DNA from: Acanthosepion esculentum
Taxonomy: Eukaryota > Mollusca > Cephalopoda > Sepiida > Sepiidae
Direction of reading: 5' to 3'
DNA length: 64,000 nt
Assembly: GCA_964036315.1 (NCBI GenBank)
Contig: OZ038480.1
Coordinates: forward strand, 7,645,203 to 7,709,202
Position numbers and translations under genes: made by a program. Below, one piece after another: positions 36,201 through 51,300 of this stretch. The number at the start of each line of letters is the position of its first letter. Position 1 is the first letter of the stretch. The notes beneath the pieces were generated by a model, which saw only the letters and a list, made by a program, of their open reading frames with translations, was not told the DNA's origin and searched no databases.

Positions 36201-39200
36201 TTTGGTATACTATCATGCAAAGTACAGTTGCCAATGAAAGAATTGGTGGGATAACAAAGTGATGGACACCAATAACCTTGCCTGCTTTACTTGCGAGTGG
36301 GGTGGGGAAAGATGACTACATTTCAGTGTTCTCCTCTCTCAACATAAAGTTATCTTTCTGAGACAAAATATGACACTTTATAAAACTTTGATTTTGTCAA
36401 CCTTTCTCTCAAACTCATTTTCTTTTAACAGAAGACAGGGGAATGCCACCCTCTCAGCATATTCCTACGCCCACTCATTTGGATGAAACCAATGAGTAAT
36501 ATTTTCAGTGTGAGTGAGATCCCTTCACTTCTGAAGAGAAGAAACAAATTAGTTTTGGGTTAAAGCCTTTCCGGTCACACCTGTTGATGTTTATGTTGTT
36601 TTGAACTCTGGTTGTGGTTGTTTGGCACATTTGGGCAATCTTCTTCTTTTATCACTCCCTTTCTTCCCAAGACTGCGGTACATTAGACGCAATAGTTGAC
36701 AGTAGAAAAAAAGATGCTTTCTCTCCATCCACCTGCGAACATCTTTGTCTTTGGTGTCTTTAATTCTGACCATGACACATGGCTGAAGCATTCTAAAGTT
36801 ACTGATGTTGCCGGTATACAGACATTAAATTTTTATTCATTGCCCAGTCCCTCAGCCAAATTGTGGACTTCCCCACTCATTTCCCTAGCCAAACCAAGCA
36901 ACATGCTTCTCTTGCCTAGATTCACAATACTGCCACTCTATGGTAACTATCGATACCTCCTTATAAGCATCCATTAAAAGCTCCTATCCATAAGACCTCT
37001 TTTTGGTACCAGCATGCTGATATGAGACTCATTCCGAGATTTTCTTTGTGATGTCTCTTGGACTGACATATTCAACCTCCCAATTGAAAAATGCACCACT
37101 GAGGTTTCTTCTTTAGTCAACGCTCGCATAGACGCTTTCATCCCTTCTTGGAAATACAAGGTGAAACCGCAATCCTCTCCATGGTTCACACCAGCATGCT
37201 CGGCCACCATAGCACACAGGAACCCCAATTTCTGGCTATACCAACATGACAGCTCTTGTCATAACAGGGGTCTATTTGCTACTGCACATAACAAATGCAA
37301 GCGAGTCCTCAAAAGCACTAAGTCCCTGTTTGCTGAGAGAATGAGGCAACACAGAGCTTCTAAAAACTTTGTTTCTTGTGATTACTGGCATTTCTGTAAT
37401 AGGGAACTAAATAAGTGCAAGGTCTCTATGCCCCCCTCCTCTTCAATCGATTTGAGGTACTATCATCCTCTGCTGATAAAGCTGAATCCTTTGCCTGTAA
37501 ATTCTCCTCAAACTCTACTCTTGACCAATCTGGTGTCTCCCTGCCTAACTTCCCACTTAGAACCTATTCTCTGTTGGGTGATATGCATATAACCCAAGGT
37601 AATCATTGCAACTGAGGTCTACGACTGGGAGTGGACATGTGGAAGCCTAAATTAATTAATTTTACCAAGGAACTTGTTAGTAATGCTCAGTAATTAGTTA
37701 ATTAACAACTATATATATTAGGAAGCATCTTACTATTATTGACTTATTTCCATAAATACAAATGTACAAAGGATAAAAATAACCTACTCGACCTGAAAAT
37801 AACTAAATGCACAAAAATCCCTTTATTCACCATAAATTAGTCATTTTTAGATAATATTGCAAAAATAATGACTTAATTTGTTTATGCCAATTGATTACAG
37901 AAAATATAATTGTATAATCCAATCAGAAAGCAATTTCAGCCATTTTACAAAATTGTGTATCAATAAAATTTGAAAATATTTTATAAAAGATGTGAATTTC
38001 AGAGAAACAATAATTTTGATAAACTTTACAAAATTTATTGTGATTTTTGTTACATGTGCAATTTGCTTCACAGAAAATGAAGAAAATACTTATTTTGCTA
38101 TGATACAATAATACAAATTACCAATACACATAGTTTTAAAAATTAAGATCAATTTACATTAACAAGAACACAAAATCAATAAACAGGATAATTTGGAGAG
38201 TTAACCAATTTAATATATGTAAAAAGGGGGAAAATTGAACATAAAAATGTCTGGTATCCCTGTATGAAATTTTAAAATTATCGCAATCTATTTCTTTCAA
38301 AAATTTTCATATTCTTGAAAAAAATACAAAAACAAACTAAAATTATTAAATATTTCCTCTTCTGTGGGACAATCTTTTCTTGTAGCCTGTTATATACAAA
38401 ACTGGCATTTTAATATCTTTACGGATCTTAGTTTCAAGTTCTGGTAAATTATCAAATATTTGGCATCCAATTTCATCCAACAAATGTCCATATGTTGAGC
38501 AATTATGGCTTGAGTCAAAACTGTTTATTCTTTGACTTCAACATTTAATTTAAGAAGTAGTTTTAGTTTTTTCAATATTTGAATTTTTCAATAATATTTT
38601 GGACTGTTATAATATATGCACCTCCAGAACTTTGTTTTAATTTTCCAAATAATTTGTGGTAAATTCACCAAGCATAATAAAATTAAACCCCTTGCTTAGC
38701 AAATATCTAGAAACATCAATTAAGCCATTGCATGTATATTCAATGGCTAAACTAGTTTCTCTTGTTAAGGATTTCATTCTTTTTCCTTAATTTCTTTTCA
38801 TTCTTTTTGTCCTTTTACCAGAATTAGAAAGAAATAACAAATGTTCATCATCTAAATCTGATATCACCTTTTTAAGTGGATCATGTTTCTTAGTATCACC
38901 ATATGTTTTTTTGACAAAGAAAAATCTTCCAAAATTTTAAGATTTTCCACTGAAATTGAATGTTTTTGCAGTATCCTCCCCATTTAATGATGGGGGTGTT
39001 TTAATCGCAACTACAGTTTGATCACAAAAAAAACATTTAAACAATGAGAAACATTTTGTTGCTCAGCAGGTTTTGGATAAACTTCTACTTCAGTTCATTT
39101 TGACAGCTTAATGAATTCAGTTTTTTCATATTCAGAAAGACCTTTTACAAGTTCTCATTTTGCTGTCGTCTTTTTGCCCTCAGAATAAAAAAACAATAAT

Positions 39201-42200
39201 TCAGAAGTAGGTTCAGTAATTCAGTTAGCTGAATATTTTCGAAAAGATGGACATAATCACAAAGCCATTTTTATTATTATAAAAATGTCAAATTTTTGGA
39301 AAAAAAGATTGATGGGTCCTGTTATTGCCCCATACAATTTCAATTAGTTCACCATTTTATTGCATCAACAATATATACAAAATTTTTTCATATAAAAAAA
39401 TGTTGCCTCTAATTTTGCAACTGGGATCATTTTAAGTAACACTTTTGGACTTCCATTTAAACATTTTACCATAATGCTCAGTAGTGTTTTTGTTAATCCC
39501 TCAAAAATTTCATCCTAAATCAAATAAGTTTCCTCCATGAAATTGCAATCTTGGCATACACTTCATCAACAAAAAGAATACACTTTTTTCTGATTTTCAA
39601 AGATTTCACTAAAATATCACAAAGAAAATTATTTAATTTTGAAACTTCTGATGTCAAAGCTGGTAATGTTCACACACTGGGTAACTTAAAATCACCCTGA
39701 AGTCTGTTATTTAATGATTTATATGTAACAAAGTATTCAAATGCCCTGATAAGAATATCAGAATCCTAATGCTTTGTCTCAACCGTTTGTGGGGACACAA
39801 CATTAATATGGTCTTTTCAATTTTTTTCTTATCATTTTTTAAGTTACTAAGATAATAAATTGCTTCATTGATTTGTGACTAGTACTGAAACATTGATATT
39901 CAAGTTTTGGAAAGAGAAAAAATTGTTGTATATACCAGTATTGTAACCTTCAAATCTCAGATTTGATGAACAATTGATTGTTTAATTTATATCATGTAAC
40001 TGCTGAGACAAAATCCTGTTGATCAATATTCTGATAATTTTTTTCAAAAGTAAGGATTTTGTCTTCTAGAAACTGTGCCAACTCATCATTTTGCACATTT
40101 TGCTTAGAAGCAGAAGTTTTGTTTGTTGGCTTTGGTTGAGGACTGGGTAATGCACTTATGGCAAATGATTAAATATCGATGGTAGATTTCTGGGTCATAC
40201 TTTTCTTGTAATAACTACTTTTTCAGAATCAGATAGAAAATGCCTTTCAGAAACAACAGGGTTTGGTTTGTCAGGGGTGTTGTCTTGAAGTAATGCCTTT
40301 AACTATCATTCTTGCTCATTCTGATCTAGGAGAAGACAAAATACACAAACCTAATTTTGTTAATCATAGTTACCATGACAACCGGTTACACAGTAATTTT
40401 TTACGACTTTGGGAAAGATTCTGGGGTACTGAAATTCAAAAAATATTAACTTAAAGTATTATTTTGTAAAAATTACATTGTGATCCTAAAAAGGTGTACA
40501 AACCTTATATTTTGAGGTGTGGATGGTTTAAGATTCAGAATTAAGAATTTTAAAGTTTCTATGAATATGGAAATTTGTCATCTTATTTTTGTTGTCATTA
40601 AGGAATTACATGGTTCCAAAGGATTTCAAAATTGCTTCACTGGTCAGGGACCATTTTATATTTAAGTTACATAGTGAACTGAACCTCTCTCATCAAAATT
40701 TTTGGATAATTCTATTTTACAGAGGGTGTGGATCAATCACATCCTCCTCCATAAAATACGATTATCTAAACAAAATTAACCAGTTTAATATTTTCAAGGT
40801 ATATTATAAAAAAAAAATATTAAACTGGTTAATTTTTTGTTTTACATTTTTAAATGCTAGTAAAATTAAATATACATTATTTTTCACCCATGTGTAAATA
40901 ATTATTGTTTTAAATCAACGTTTGCTATGAAGAATAATATCAAAGAAAAAATATTTCCAGTCAACTTTAAACAGCAAAAATTTAAATGCAATGTCAATCG
41001 CTATCTTCGGTCCACCTGATTGCTCTTTTCTCACACCCTGTAACCCCATGCACATGTACTGCCTTGCATGTAGTGATACCGATTATAAACAAAAAAACAT
41101 TATTTGACTAATATTTGTTAGTAGAACTAACTTACTTTTTACATTGCTTGCTGTGGCATATTTGGAAGATGATGGTAAATTTCAGAAAATATCCACCAAT
41201 GGTATCAAAGTGGTAATATTATTCTGAATGGAAACAAGATTTGGAAATTTGGACTTGTATACAGATTTAACAAACATGAAGCAGGGATTTTTTATTTTTT
41301 TTTTTTTTTAAGCTTTTCACCCCAAGCAAGGCTGGAAGCCACTAACACGCAAGGGGTTATAGAAGGTTTGGAGGAAGAGCAGATAGGAGTGGTAAAGGTA
41401 AAGGAGAGGATGTGGAGAAAGATAGTGGATCGATCAAGGCAAGGGGGTTACAGAAGATTTGGAGCGAGAGCAGACAGGAAAGAAAGGGGAAAGGATGTGG
41501 AGGAGGGAAGAGGATGATGAAAATGAGCGCCTGATGCAAGATAATTATGAAAATGGGATTTTATTTAATGAAGGAAATGATAATACTGCTGTATTTGAAA
41601 TTATCATTCGAGTAGTGAAAATCATTTTTAGCATTAGAATGATAAAAAAAGGATGACATGATTCAAGAAAATGTGATAAAAATGCTGAAGATTGATGACC
41701 AAGAAGATGTCGTAAAAGAAGTAACTGACGATAAGCAAAAACAAAATATATTTTAACATGAAAAATTATCATGTATATGAATATGTACTTTACACACAAG
41801 TCAAACTGTATCAACAAGTTGGGTGATCACTGAAAGGACAATGAACTGTGGCAAAGAGTCACATGTTCAGTTGTGACAAAGATGCTGAATCACAAATATT
41901 GGCTGAGGAAAAAGAAAAAAAAAAACAAGCAGATATGTGATGTCATTTTCTGTAAGTCTCCTTTAAATCAGACTTCTTACCTGAATTTAACCCTCATTAT
42001 TTTTCCTTAGTAACTTTTATTTCTATTAGAGATAACGACAACATGTATAACCCTTCAATTATAGCAGTTCCATTCTCTATTTGTTTCCTAATATTACTGA
42101 TCCAAAAGACATGAAAAATGCTAGGTCAGGATGATTTTGAACCTACATCACCTAATCTGATGATGTAGGTATCTGTTCAAACCCATCCTGACCTATCATT

Positions 42201-42780
42201 TGATGACTGCTGGATCCATAATACTAGGAGACATTCAAAAGTTAAAATCATGTTTGAGGCTAATCAAACATTATTAAAAATGAAGTGTAAAAAGTGATTC
42301 ATCTCTGAGGTTGGGAGACTCTTTGATTCTCAGCATTATCTGCTATTCCAATCCCATTGTATCCGCCCGGAAGTGGTGTGTTTTGCTCTCTTTGGGAGAG
42401 GCATTTCAAACAAAATGGCTCCAATATGATGGTTACCAAAACATTTGGATCATGTTTACAAGGAAACTTGTGGGTTCAGAAATTCTGGAAGTGTTGGATG
42501 CTGGGGTTTTGGTGACAACAATGATGCAGGAAGTGTTTCAATTGCCCAAGTTACCACAAATTTTACTAATCATTTGTGGAAACTTGGAATTTAACTAATC
42601 TTGTCAATGATTATTGCCTACAAATTGGTGTTTAAAGGATAAAAGAAATGATGACTAAGAAAGAAATTCATGTAGAATGGTTCAGAGATCAGAAACAAAT
42701 TCCTGACCGTTTAGCTAAGACAAGAGCTTTCACTGGGGATTTGAGAGAGAGCGCTTTCATTAATGAAGACTGAATACTGC

Positions 42781-42835
<55 letters not shown>

Positions 42836-43125
42836 TTTCATTAAAAACGACTGACAAAGTGCTTTTATTTAGTTTCTTATATAATTTCTCGTGCGATCTA
42901 ATATTTCTAATTCTAACAGTTGAAATATAATCCTTGAAAATGGCTAAATGTATAGCCAAAAGTGCTCAGATAAAAAGAACATTCGGACAGTTTTTATATA
43001 ATTTATCATCCGAAAAGAAAAACATTATTAGATCGCACGAGAAATTATATAAAAAACTAAATAAAAGCACCTTGTCAATCGTTTTTAATGAAATATGCAT
43101 GAAAGAAGGATTGCTGCCTAAATAC

Positions 43126-43190
<65 letters not shown>

Positions 43191-46160
43191 AACATGATGT
43201 GACCATAAATTCAAGACACCTGTATTGTTGGTGTTTGCTCCTCTCCCTTTGAACTTTGGCCTTTCCACATTGTGGTTGTTTGGTACATATATATAGATTG
43301 ACACCATTTGGGTGGTTTTGTTTGAATGAAAATATATTAAAGCACTGTTTGACTAAAAATACAAACTTAAACATACATTAAGTTGTTGAGTAAATTGTAG
43401 AACCCAAATTTATTTCTTAGGCTTTATTCAATAAAGAACATGGCAATACACAGAACAATAATCAATATGAGCTTTCAGCAAGAAAGTCCAAAGATTTCTC
43501 ATGAGAAAATGGGTAGAATATATAGTGTTGTTATTGATTATGCTAGTAATAGCTCAGTGAATTGTCATTAAAATATACAAAAGTGCATAACATCAAATCA
43601 AATTGCCAAAAGCACAACTGTCAATAAACATAGAAAGTAAAAGAGTCCATCTAAAAAATGGTGAAGTGATTTGAAAAAATATCAATTACTACCAACCATG
43701 GTTCTTCTTTCTCAGTCAAAATAACACAAGTTAAAATCAACCCTGTTGAACAAATAATCACTTCTACAACTCTCAATGTTTAGCAAGTGTGTCATAAGCA
43801 ACACTGAAATTATTGCTCAAGAAAACAAAATTGTGACTTAGCTACAGTATACAGTGTCAAAATGTCCTATAGAGTCCTTTTCTTTTCTCTAAAATACCCA
43901 AGCCTAAAATGTCTGGTACCAAAACACTCAATTCTAGATTTTGAATGTGGATTCTCAAAGCAGGCCCTTCCCCTTCAGAGATTGGCATGTCATAATCTTT
44001 CTATCCTTTCATGTCTATTGATTTGGTCACATTCCCTGGTAAGCTCAGGACAGAAATTAGTTTCATAAATTTGTTCAGTACATTTTCCTATAGATAATGA
44101 ATTCAAACATACAGTAAACTTTTATAGTTTTAGAAAATAAATATTTATGGAAGTATATGAATAGAGAAAGTTCAGTTTTAAAAGAAACAATTACCCTATT
44201 TTCATTAACTTCTGAGATAAAATTCCTCTTTTGTGAAATCTTATAGACATATGACACTCTGTAAAAATTCAAGAATCACTTTTATTGACTGGCAAACTAT
44301 GATGGAACACTTGCAATTTTTCATTTCTGGAATAATTTTCTGGAATAATCCAAGGCAGCATAAATGGACATTTAAATGCAAACAGCAGCAAAAACATTCC
44401 ATAAGGTTATCAGATACGACCAGTTAAGATATACTTTAATGAAGCTGTGCTAATGTATTTGCAATGCAAGTGTCTCCCAAGACTCCTCTTACTTTAGTTC
44501 TCCTCTCTTTTTGCTTTATATTAATCATCGGCCAAGGAACATTCGCAGACCATTAGTAAACATTTATGGATGCACCTCCAAAACTCTAGATGAACAAAGT
44601 CTAGTAGCTTGTCTCTCCTCTGATAAATCTTTAATAGCTCAATGGTGGGGGGGGGGGGGTAAACAGGCTTCAATAGCTTCAAAATCAAGATATTAACATT
44701 CCATCATCACTGAGCCTATCCTGAATCTTCTCCAACCATGATGAATGACTGTACTCTCGACGAGGCTCCTTGTCTTGGATGTCTACTGGCGACTCAAGCT
44801 CACTCCTCAAGTGGAACTCATATGTACGATCCATTACTAAAGGTGTTGCAAAAATGGTCGGTTCCTTGTGCACCTCCAGAAAGTACCTGACTCCTCCTGC
44901 TGTGCTCTATCTTTTGAAAAGAGTCAGATCAGACTGAAAATTGTATCTAGGCTCGAGCTGTCCAACAATAACTATCTGGCTTTGACATTTCGGCAGGTTC
45001 CATGAATTATTCTGAACCCTGTTTGCTGCTTTCACATTTTAAAAATTGCTGTCGGTTAGAAAAAAAATCTATGTTTTAAGCCTATTGTTAATCTATTACT
45101 ATTTCCATCATGAACGTTTGGATGAAATACATTCTTTAGTGACACCAGTTCAGATCTTTACAGCTAGGACCCACCATGCAACATACACCGGGTATAATCA
45201 TCCTCATTCTCTTCGTATACCTTCATATTACATTCCACTCAGAGTGCTTCTTGTTGAGAACCACTACTTTCTGGAACAGACTCCCAAGAGGATGCTTCTT
45301 TGGTTGCTATAATTTGAACTTCTTCAAATCTGGAGGCAACCATTACCTACTCTATATATCCTCATCCTCTGCACTTACTTTCTCTTCTTAGCTCCATACA
45401 ATCAACTCACTCATTAACCCATTACTTTGAGTGGCTCTTAGGTCTTATATTGGAGGAACATGTAGTTTAAAAATATCAAGATGTCACAACAGACAAATAT
45501 TTTTATTTTGCTAAAGCACCAGTTTACGCTTTGCAAGAGGTTAAGATTTAATTCACAGATAGTTATATTGGTGCTAAAATAATTCATGAGCTCTTCAGTA
45601 TTTTTTCTCTCAGAATTAAGATATTCCAAACGGCTGTTGGTATATAAATCTAAAAAGTAGTCCCACATTACTATTTATACCAATTGGAAAGTAGTGAAAT
45701 GTAAAGCTAAGATAGCTTCTTTTTTTTGCAAACTTTGTAATCAATTACAAATTTATTATTGTTGATATGCGTCAAGATTCATTTTCCTTGATAACAAACA
45801 TGAGTATGGAGAGTAGTTTTGTTTACATGGTGTGAAAATATTCAGAGCAATTTGTAGACAGAAAGATAAAAAGTAAATTACATTTATTTCTGGTAAGTTT
45901 CCAATTAAAAAAAATATCCTAATCAGTAGAAAATACACTGTTTCTTAAAATTAAATACTTTTCTAGTCTTGACATTAAAAGAGAAATTGCAGTCACATAT
46001 TGAATGGTTACAAATATTAATTTTTACTATTTCTGTAGAAAAGAAAAGAGGTAGAACCCCATGAACAATAATTTTGTTTTTGATACATATACTGGCTATA
46101 GTAGTTATATTTATGCAAAAATTGAGAGTTATAAAAATATTTGGACATGTACAGCAAGCA

Positions 46161-46227
<67 letters not shown>

Positions 46228-48267
46228 TAACAGATTTAGATAGCTAGCTAGCTAGATAGATAGATAGATATGAACAGATTTAGGTAGACTGATAGAAAGC
46301 TCAAAATGAACAGATTTAGATAGATAGAAAGGTCGAAATGAACAGATTTAGATAGATAGATAGATAGATATAAACAGAGAGAGATAGAAAGATAGATAGA
46401 TAGATATAAACAGAGATAGATAGATAGATATAAACAGAGATAGATAGATATAAACAGAGATAGATAGATAGATATAAACATAGATAGATATAAATAGAGA
46501 TAGATATAAATAGAGATAGATAGATAGATATAAACAGAGATAGAGAGATCGATATAAACAGAGATAGATATAAACAGAGATAGATAAACAGAGATAAATA
46601 GAAACATAGCTAGATATAAACAGAGATAGATAGATAGATATAAACAGAGATAGATAGATATAAACAGAGATAAATAGAAAGATAGATAGATATAAACAGA
46701 GATAGATAGATAGATATAAACAGAGATAAATAGAAAGATAGATAGATATAAACAGAGATAGATAGATAGATAGATATAAACAGAGATAGATAGATAGATA
46801 GATATAAACAGAGATAGATATATATAAACAGAGATAGATAGATAGATATATATAAACAGAGATAGATAGATAGATATAAACAGAGATAGATAGAAATATA
46901 TAAACAGAGATAGATAGATAGATAGATATAAACAGAGATAGATAGAAAGATATAAACAGAGATAGAAAGATAGATATAAACAGAGATAGATAGAAAGATA
47001 TAAACAGAGATAGATAGATAGATATAAACAGAGATAGATAGAAAGATATAAACAGAGATAGATAGATAGATATAAACAGAGATAGATAGAAAGATATAAA
47101 CAGAGATAGATAGATAGATATAAACAGAGATAGATAGAAAGATATAAACAGAGATAGATAGATAGATATAAACAGAGATAGATAGAAAGATAGATATAAA
47201 CAGAGATAGATAGAAAGATATAAACAGAGATAGATAGATAGATATAAACAGAGATAGATAGAAAGATATAAACAGAGATAGATAGATAGATATAAACAGA
47301 GATAGATAGAAATATATAAACAGAGATAGATAGATAGATAGATATAAACAGAGATAGATAGAAAGATATAAACAGAGATAGATAGATAGATATAAACAGA
47401 GATAGATAGAAAGATATAAACAGAGATAGATAGATAGATATAAACAGAGATAGATAGAAATATATAAACAGAGATAGATAGATAGATAGATATAAACAGA
47501 GATAGATAGAAAGATATAAACAGAGATAGATAGAAATATATAAACAGAGATAGATAGATAGATAGATAGATATAAACAGAGATAGATAGAAAGATATAAA
47601 CAGAGATAGATAGATAGATATAAACAGAGATAGATAGAAAGATATAAACAGAGATAGATAGATAGATATAAACAGAGATAGATAGAAAGATAGATATAAA
47701 CAGAGATAGATAGAAAGATATAAACAGAGATAGATAGATAGATATAAACAGAGATAGATAGAAAGATATAAACAGAGATAGATAGATAGATATAAACAGA
47801 GATAGATAGAAATATATAAACAGAGATAGATAGATAGATAGATATAAACAGAGATAGATAGAAAGATATAAACAGAGATAGATAGATAGATATAAACAGA
47901 GATAGATAGAAAGATATAAACAGAGATAGATAGATAGATATAAACAGAGATAGATAGAAATATATAAACAGAGATAGATAGATAGATAGATATAAACAGA
48001 GATAGATAGAAAGATATAAACAGAGATAGATAGAAATATATAAACAGAGATAGATAGATAGATAGATAGATATAAACAGAGATAGATAGAAAGATATAAA
48101 CAGAGATAGATAGATAGATATAAACAGAGATAGATAGAAAGATATAAACAGAGATAGATAGAAAGATATAAACAGAGATAGATAGAAAGATATAAACAGA
48201 GATAGATAGATATAAACTGAGATAGATAGAAAGATATAAACAGAGATAGATAGATAGATATAAACAG

Positions 48268-48329
<62 letters not shown>

Positions 48330-51300
48330 AACTACCTACCTGAGAGCAATTTTTAAAGTACTTAAATCCTCAGTAGGTTCTTCTGGTTTGTTGGAATCAC
48401 TTGGAGACTGAGTGCCTGACTGTAGAATACTCAACTCTTTATACTCAATACTCAGCAACTGTTGAGCATCATATTCATCTCGAAATAACTGATAAGCATC
48501 CTTCAGCTTGTCTTCAGCTTCTTTCCTTTCCTCTTCAATCTGGACCAGTTTTTCTTTCATTAGTTCTATTTCTTCTTCCAAATCAGAGTTTTGATTTTTC
48601 ACAGCTTTTATATCTACCACCAGACAGACACAAAGACAACAAGAAAAGAAGTTAGATAAGATCATTATTGCAAACATTTAGAAGGTTCCTAGATAATATG
48701 TCGTTAGGAAAATGAAGATGTAAAACATTTGTAGTAAACTAAAACTTGAAATATATCTGACAAGTGTAAGAGACTTCTTTGTAGCATTAAGTTAAACTTT
48801 CTTTTTTTAATCATTTCATTCCAAGCAAGGGAATAAAGCCACTAGGATGCAAGAGGTTACTCAGTGTTAGAGAATATGAGAAAAAACTACTATTAAGGTG
48901 AGAGGACAATAAAAGAATAAGAATTAAGAAGTCAGAAGATAATGATTGAAATTACATTTAAATTTTTGATCAAAGTTGACTGGGATGCAAGAAGCCAGAA
49001 AAAGAGTTCCACAAGCGAGAAGTGCAAGAAAAGAAACTTTTAGAAATGGTTACATGTAGTCATTTCAACTGTAAAATAATAAAAGCTTGTTGCCAATCTA
49101 ATACTACGTATAAATTCATAAAGTCTAAGTACCATAGAGGAAAATTCATTGGAACAATTACTATGAAAGTATTTATAGAAAATGCACAGGGAAACTATGT
49201 TATAGCAGTGGGAAATGGACTGAAGCCAAGATGCCAAGTCAGAACCAATAGCATTGCAGATTCTTTGGATTTTATCAAGAATCTCTAATTATATAGCAGG
49301 AGTACCAGACCCAATGTGGCAGTAATATTGAAAGCAAGAATGAATGGTAGACTTATAAATATGGAAGATAGATTCTGACAAGAAAAATTGTCTAGCACAA
49401 CATAGTAAACCAATTTTCTTAGCTGCAGACTTAGCAACTGATTCAATATGCTCTTTCCACTTCATGTCAGTTAAAAATCGTTAGAAGGTGCACCGAGTCA
49501 ATCTCCTGAAGGTTAGCATCAGCCATGCTGATGGCAGGTAAAAAGGGTTCTCTTAGACAATTTAAAGAGAGCAATTTCGTTTCTGAGGTGTTAAAATTAA
49601 CAGGCCACTCCTTGCCCCATTACTTATAAAAAAAAACCCATTGTGAAAATTTTTTACCCTAAAAAGGAAGTGACTTTAACTACGGATGCAAGTGAAAGTG
49701 CCGTATCAGTGATTCTGTCTCAAGAATGTCGTCACCCTATAATGTACATTTCTAGAAGACTAAAGATCAACTAAACTAACTATTCAAACATTGAAAAAGA
49801 AGCATTAGTTATCGTATGGAGGACAGATAGAGCTCACCAATTTTTATTAGGGAGGAAGTTTCTGTTGAAGCCTGACCATAATCATTAGAGTTTATTTTTA
49901 ACCGCAGAAAGGAGTTAGCTAAAGTTATATCTTCGAGGATTTTAAGATGCGCCATAAAGCTCATTGCCTTTAACTAAACCCTATTTTACATGTGGCTGAT
50001 CTATCAAGACTAAAATTCTACTATGAATGATTAGAAAAATCAACCAATTCAGAAGATAAAATATTGCACAGGATTGAAATGAATGTATTTACCTTTCAAG
50101 CATCTTGGATTTGAGACCTTACAGGATCCAGTATTAAGCAAAATTGCATACAGAATAAAAAGAAACAAATGGAGTAATTGTTCTGGGGCAGAGAGACCTA
50201 ATAAAGATATAAGGCACAGGTTAACTATAGAGAAGGGTCTTATATACAATGGAGATGTTTTAATACCACCAGAGAGGTTAAGAACACAGAGACAATTCAA
50301 ATTGGAAGTATAGTAGCCTGGGTTTTCATGTGATGTAGAAAAATATGTACCAGAATGCCCAAAATGTATGGAAATAAAAAAACTTTTGGCAAACCAAGAT
50401 ACATTTATGGCCTAAAGAAAACGAGTTATGGATCTGTGTTCATACGGATCATGCGTAAAGGCATAGGACTCTTTTTTAATTTTGGTCGACTCATTCTTTG
50501 GGTGGCCTGAATTGGTTAGGGTTCAGGATATTAAGTTCTTTTTGCTGATAGCTTTAATATTACTATTCCTGGGTAGTGAAAGAAAATTGTAATTTTGTTT
50601 AGGTTTTGAATTCATATTCTTCACTATGACAATCCTTTTGTCATGAGCATTGCCATTCTCAAGATGTTAGGGAAAAAGTAATTTTGATTATTAAACACTA
50701 AATTTTGCAATTTGGGAATTAAAATTGATTTTCAGCACTTGTTCTATATATTGTATACTGAAGATGAGGAAAGAAAGGAATCATTGGAAATTAAGACAAA
50801 CATTGCTAATAGCATCAGGGTATCATTTGTATAATATGCATCATTATCTATTTATGATAAATATTTTATATTAAAAATGAACAATGTGAAATTAAAATAT
50901 CAGCTTAGCAACAATTGAATAATCTGATTATTATAAAAAATTTCAACAAAATATAACAATTCTGAAAGAGAAGATAATTCAGTAATTACCTGGCTTGACT
51001 TGTTCATTAAATTCAATTATCTTCTTTTCATAAATTTCAGCAGTTGAAACAACTGTTTCCTAAAAGATTGATGAGCTTTATTAACAAAAGGACAACAACT
51101 GAGAAATAATTAGAGATTCAAAAAGAAAACTATTCATTTAGCTTTTATTGATAATTGAAAAAAAAGGAGAAGATTTTTGTTAGATAGAAAAAGAAACGAA
51201 TGAGAAAAGTGGCATTTTAAAGCCGAGTTAAGAAATAACTAATACAAGGTGAGTAAGGGTCTGCATATTTCTTATTGGTGGTATTCATTGTCTTTTGTAT

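Noticed and set aside
44685..44873. 62-codon minus-strand frame as a possible exon or gypsy tail
   Set aside because: No recognisable motif; adding it would break the continuous phase between exons 4 and 5 of the host gene.
46248..46607. 119-codon minus-strand frame rich in Ser, Ile, Tyr and Leu
   Set aside because: It is a translation of the GATA satellite.
46162..48328. CRISPR-like array
   Set aside because: The units are simple GATA variants without unique spacers, in a eukaryotic intron.
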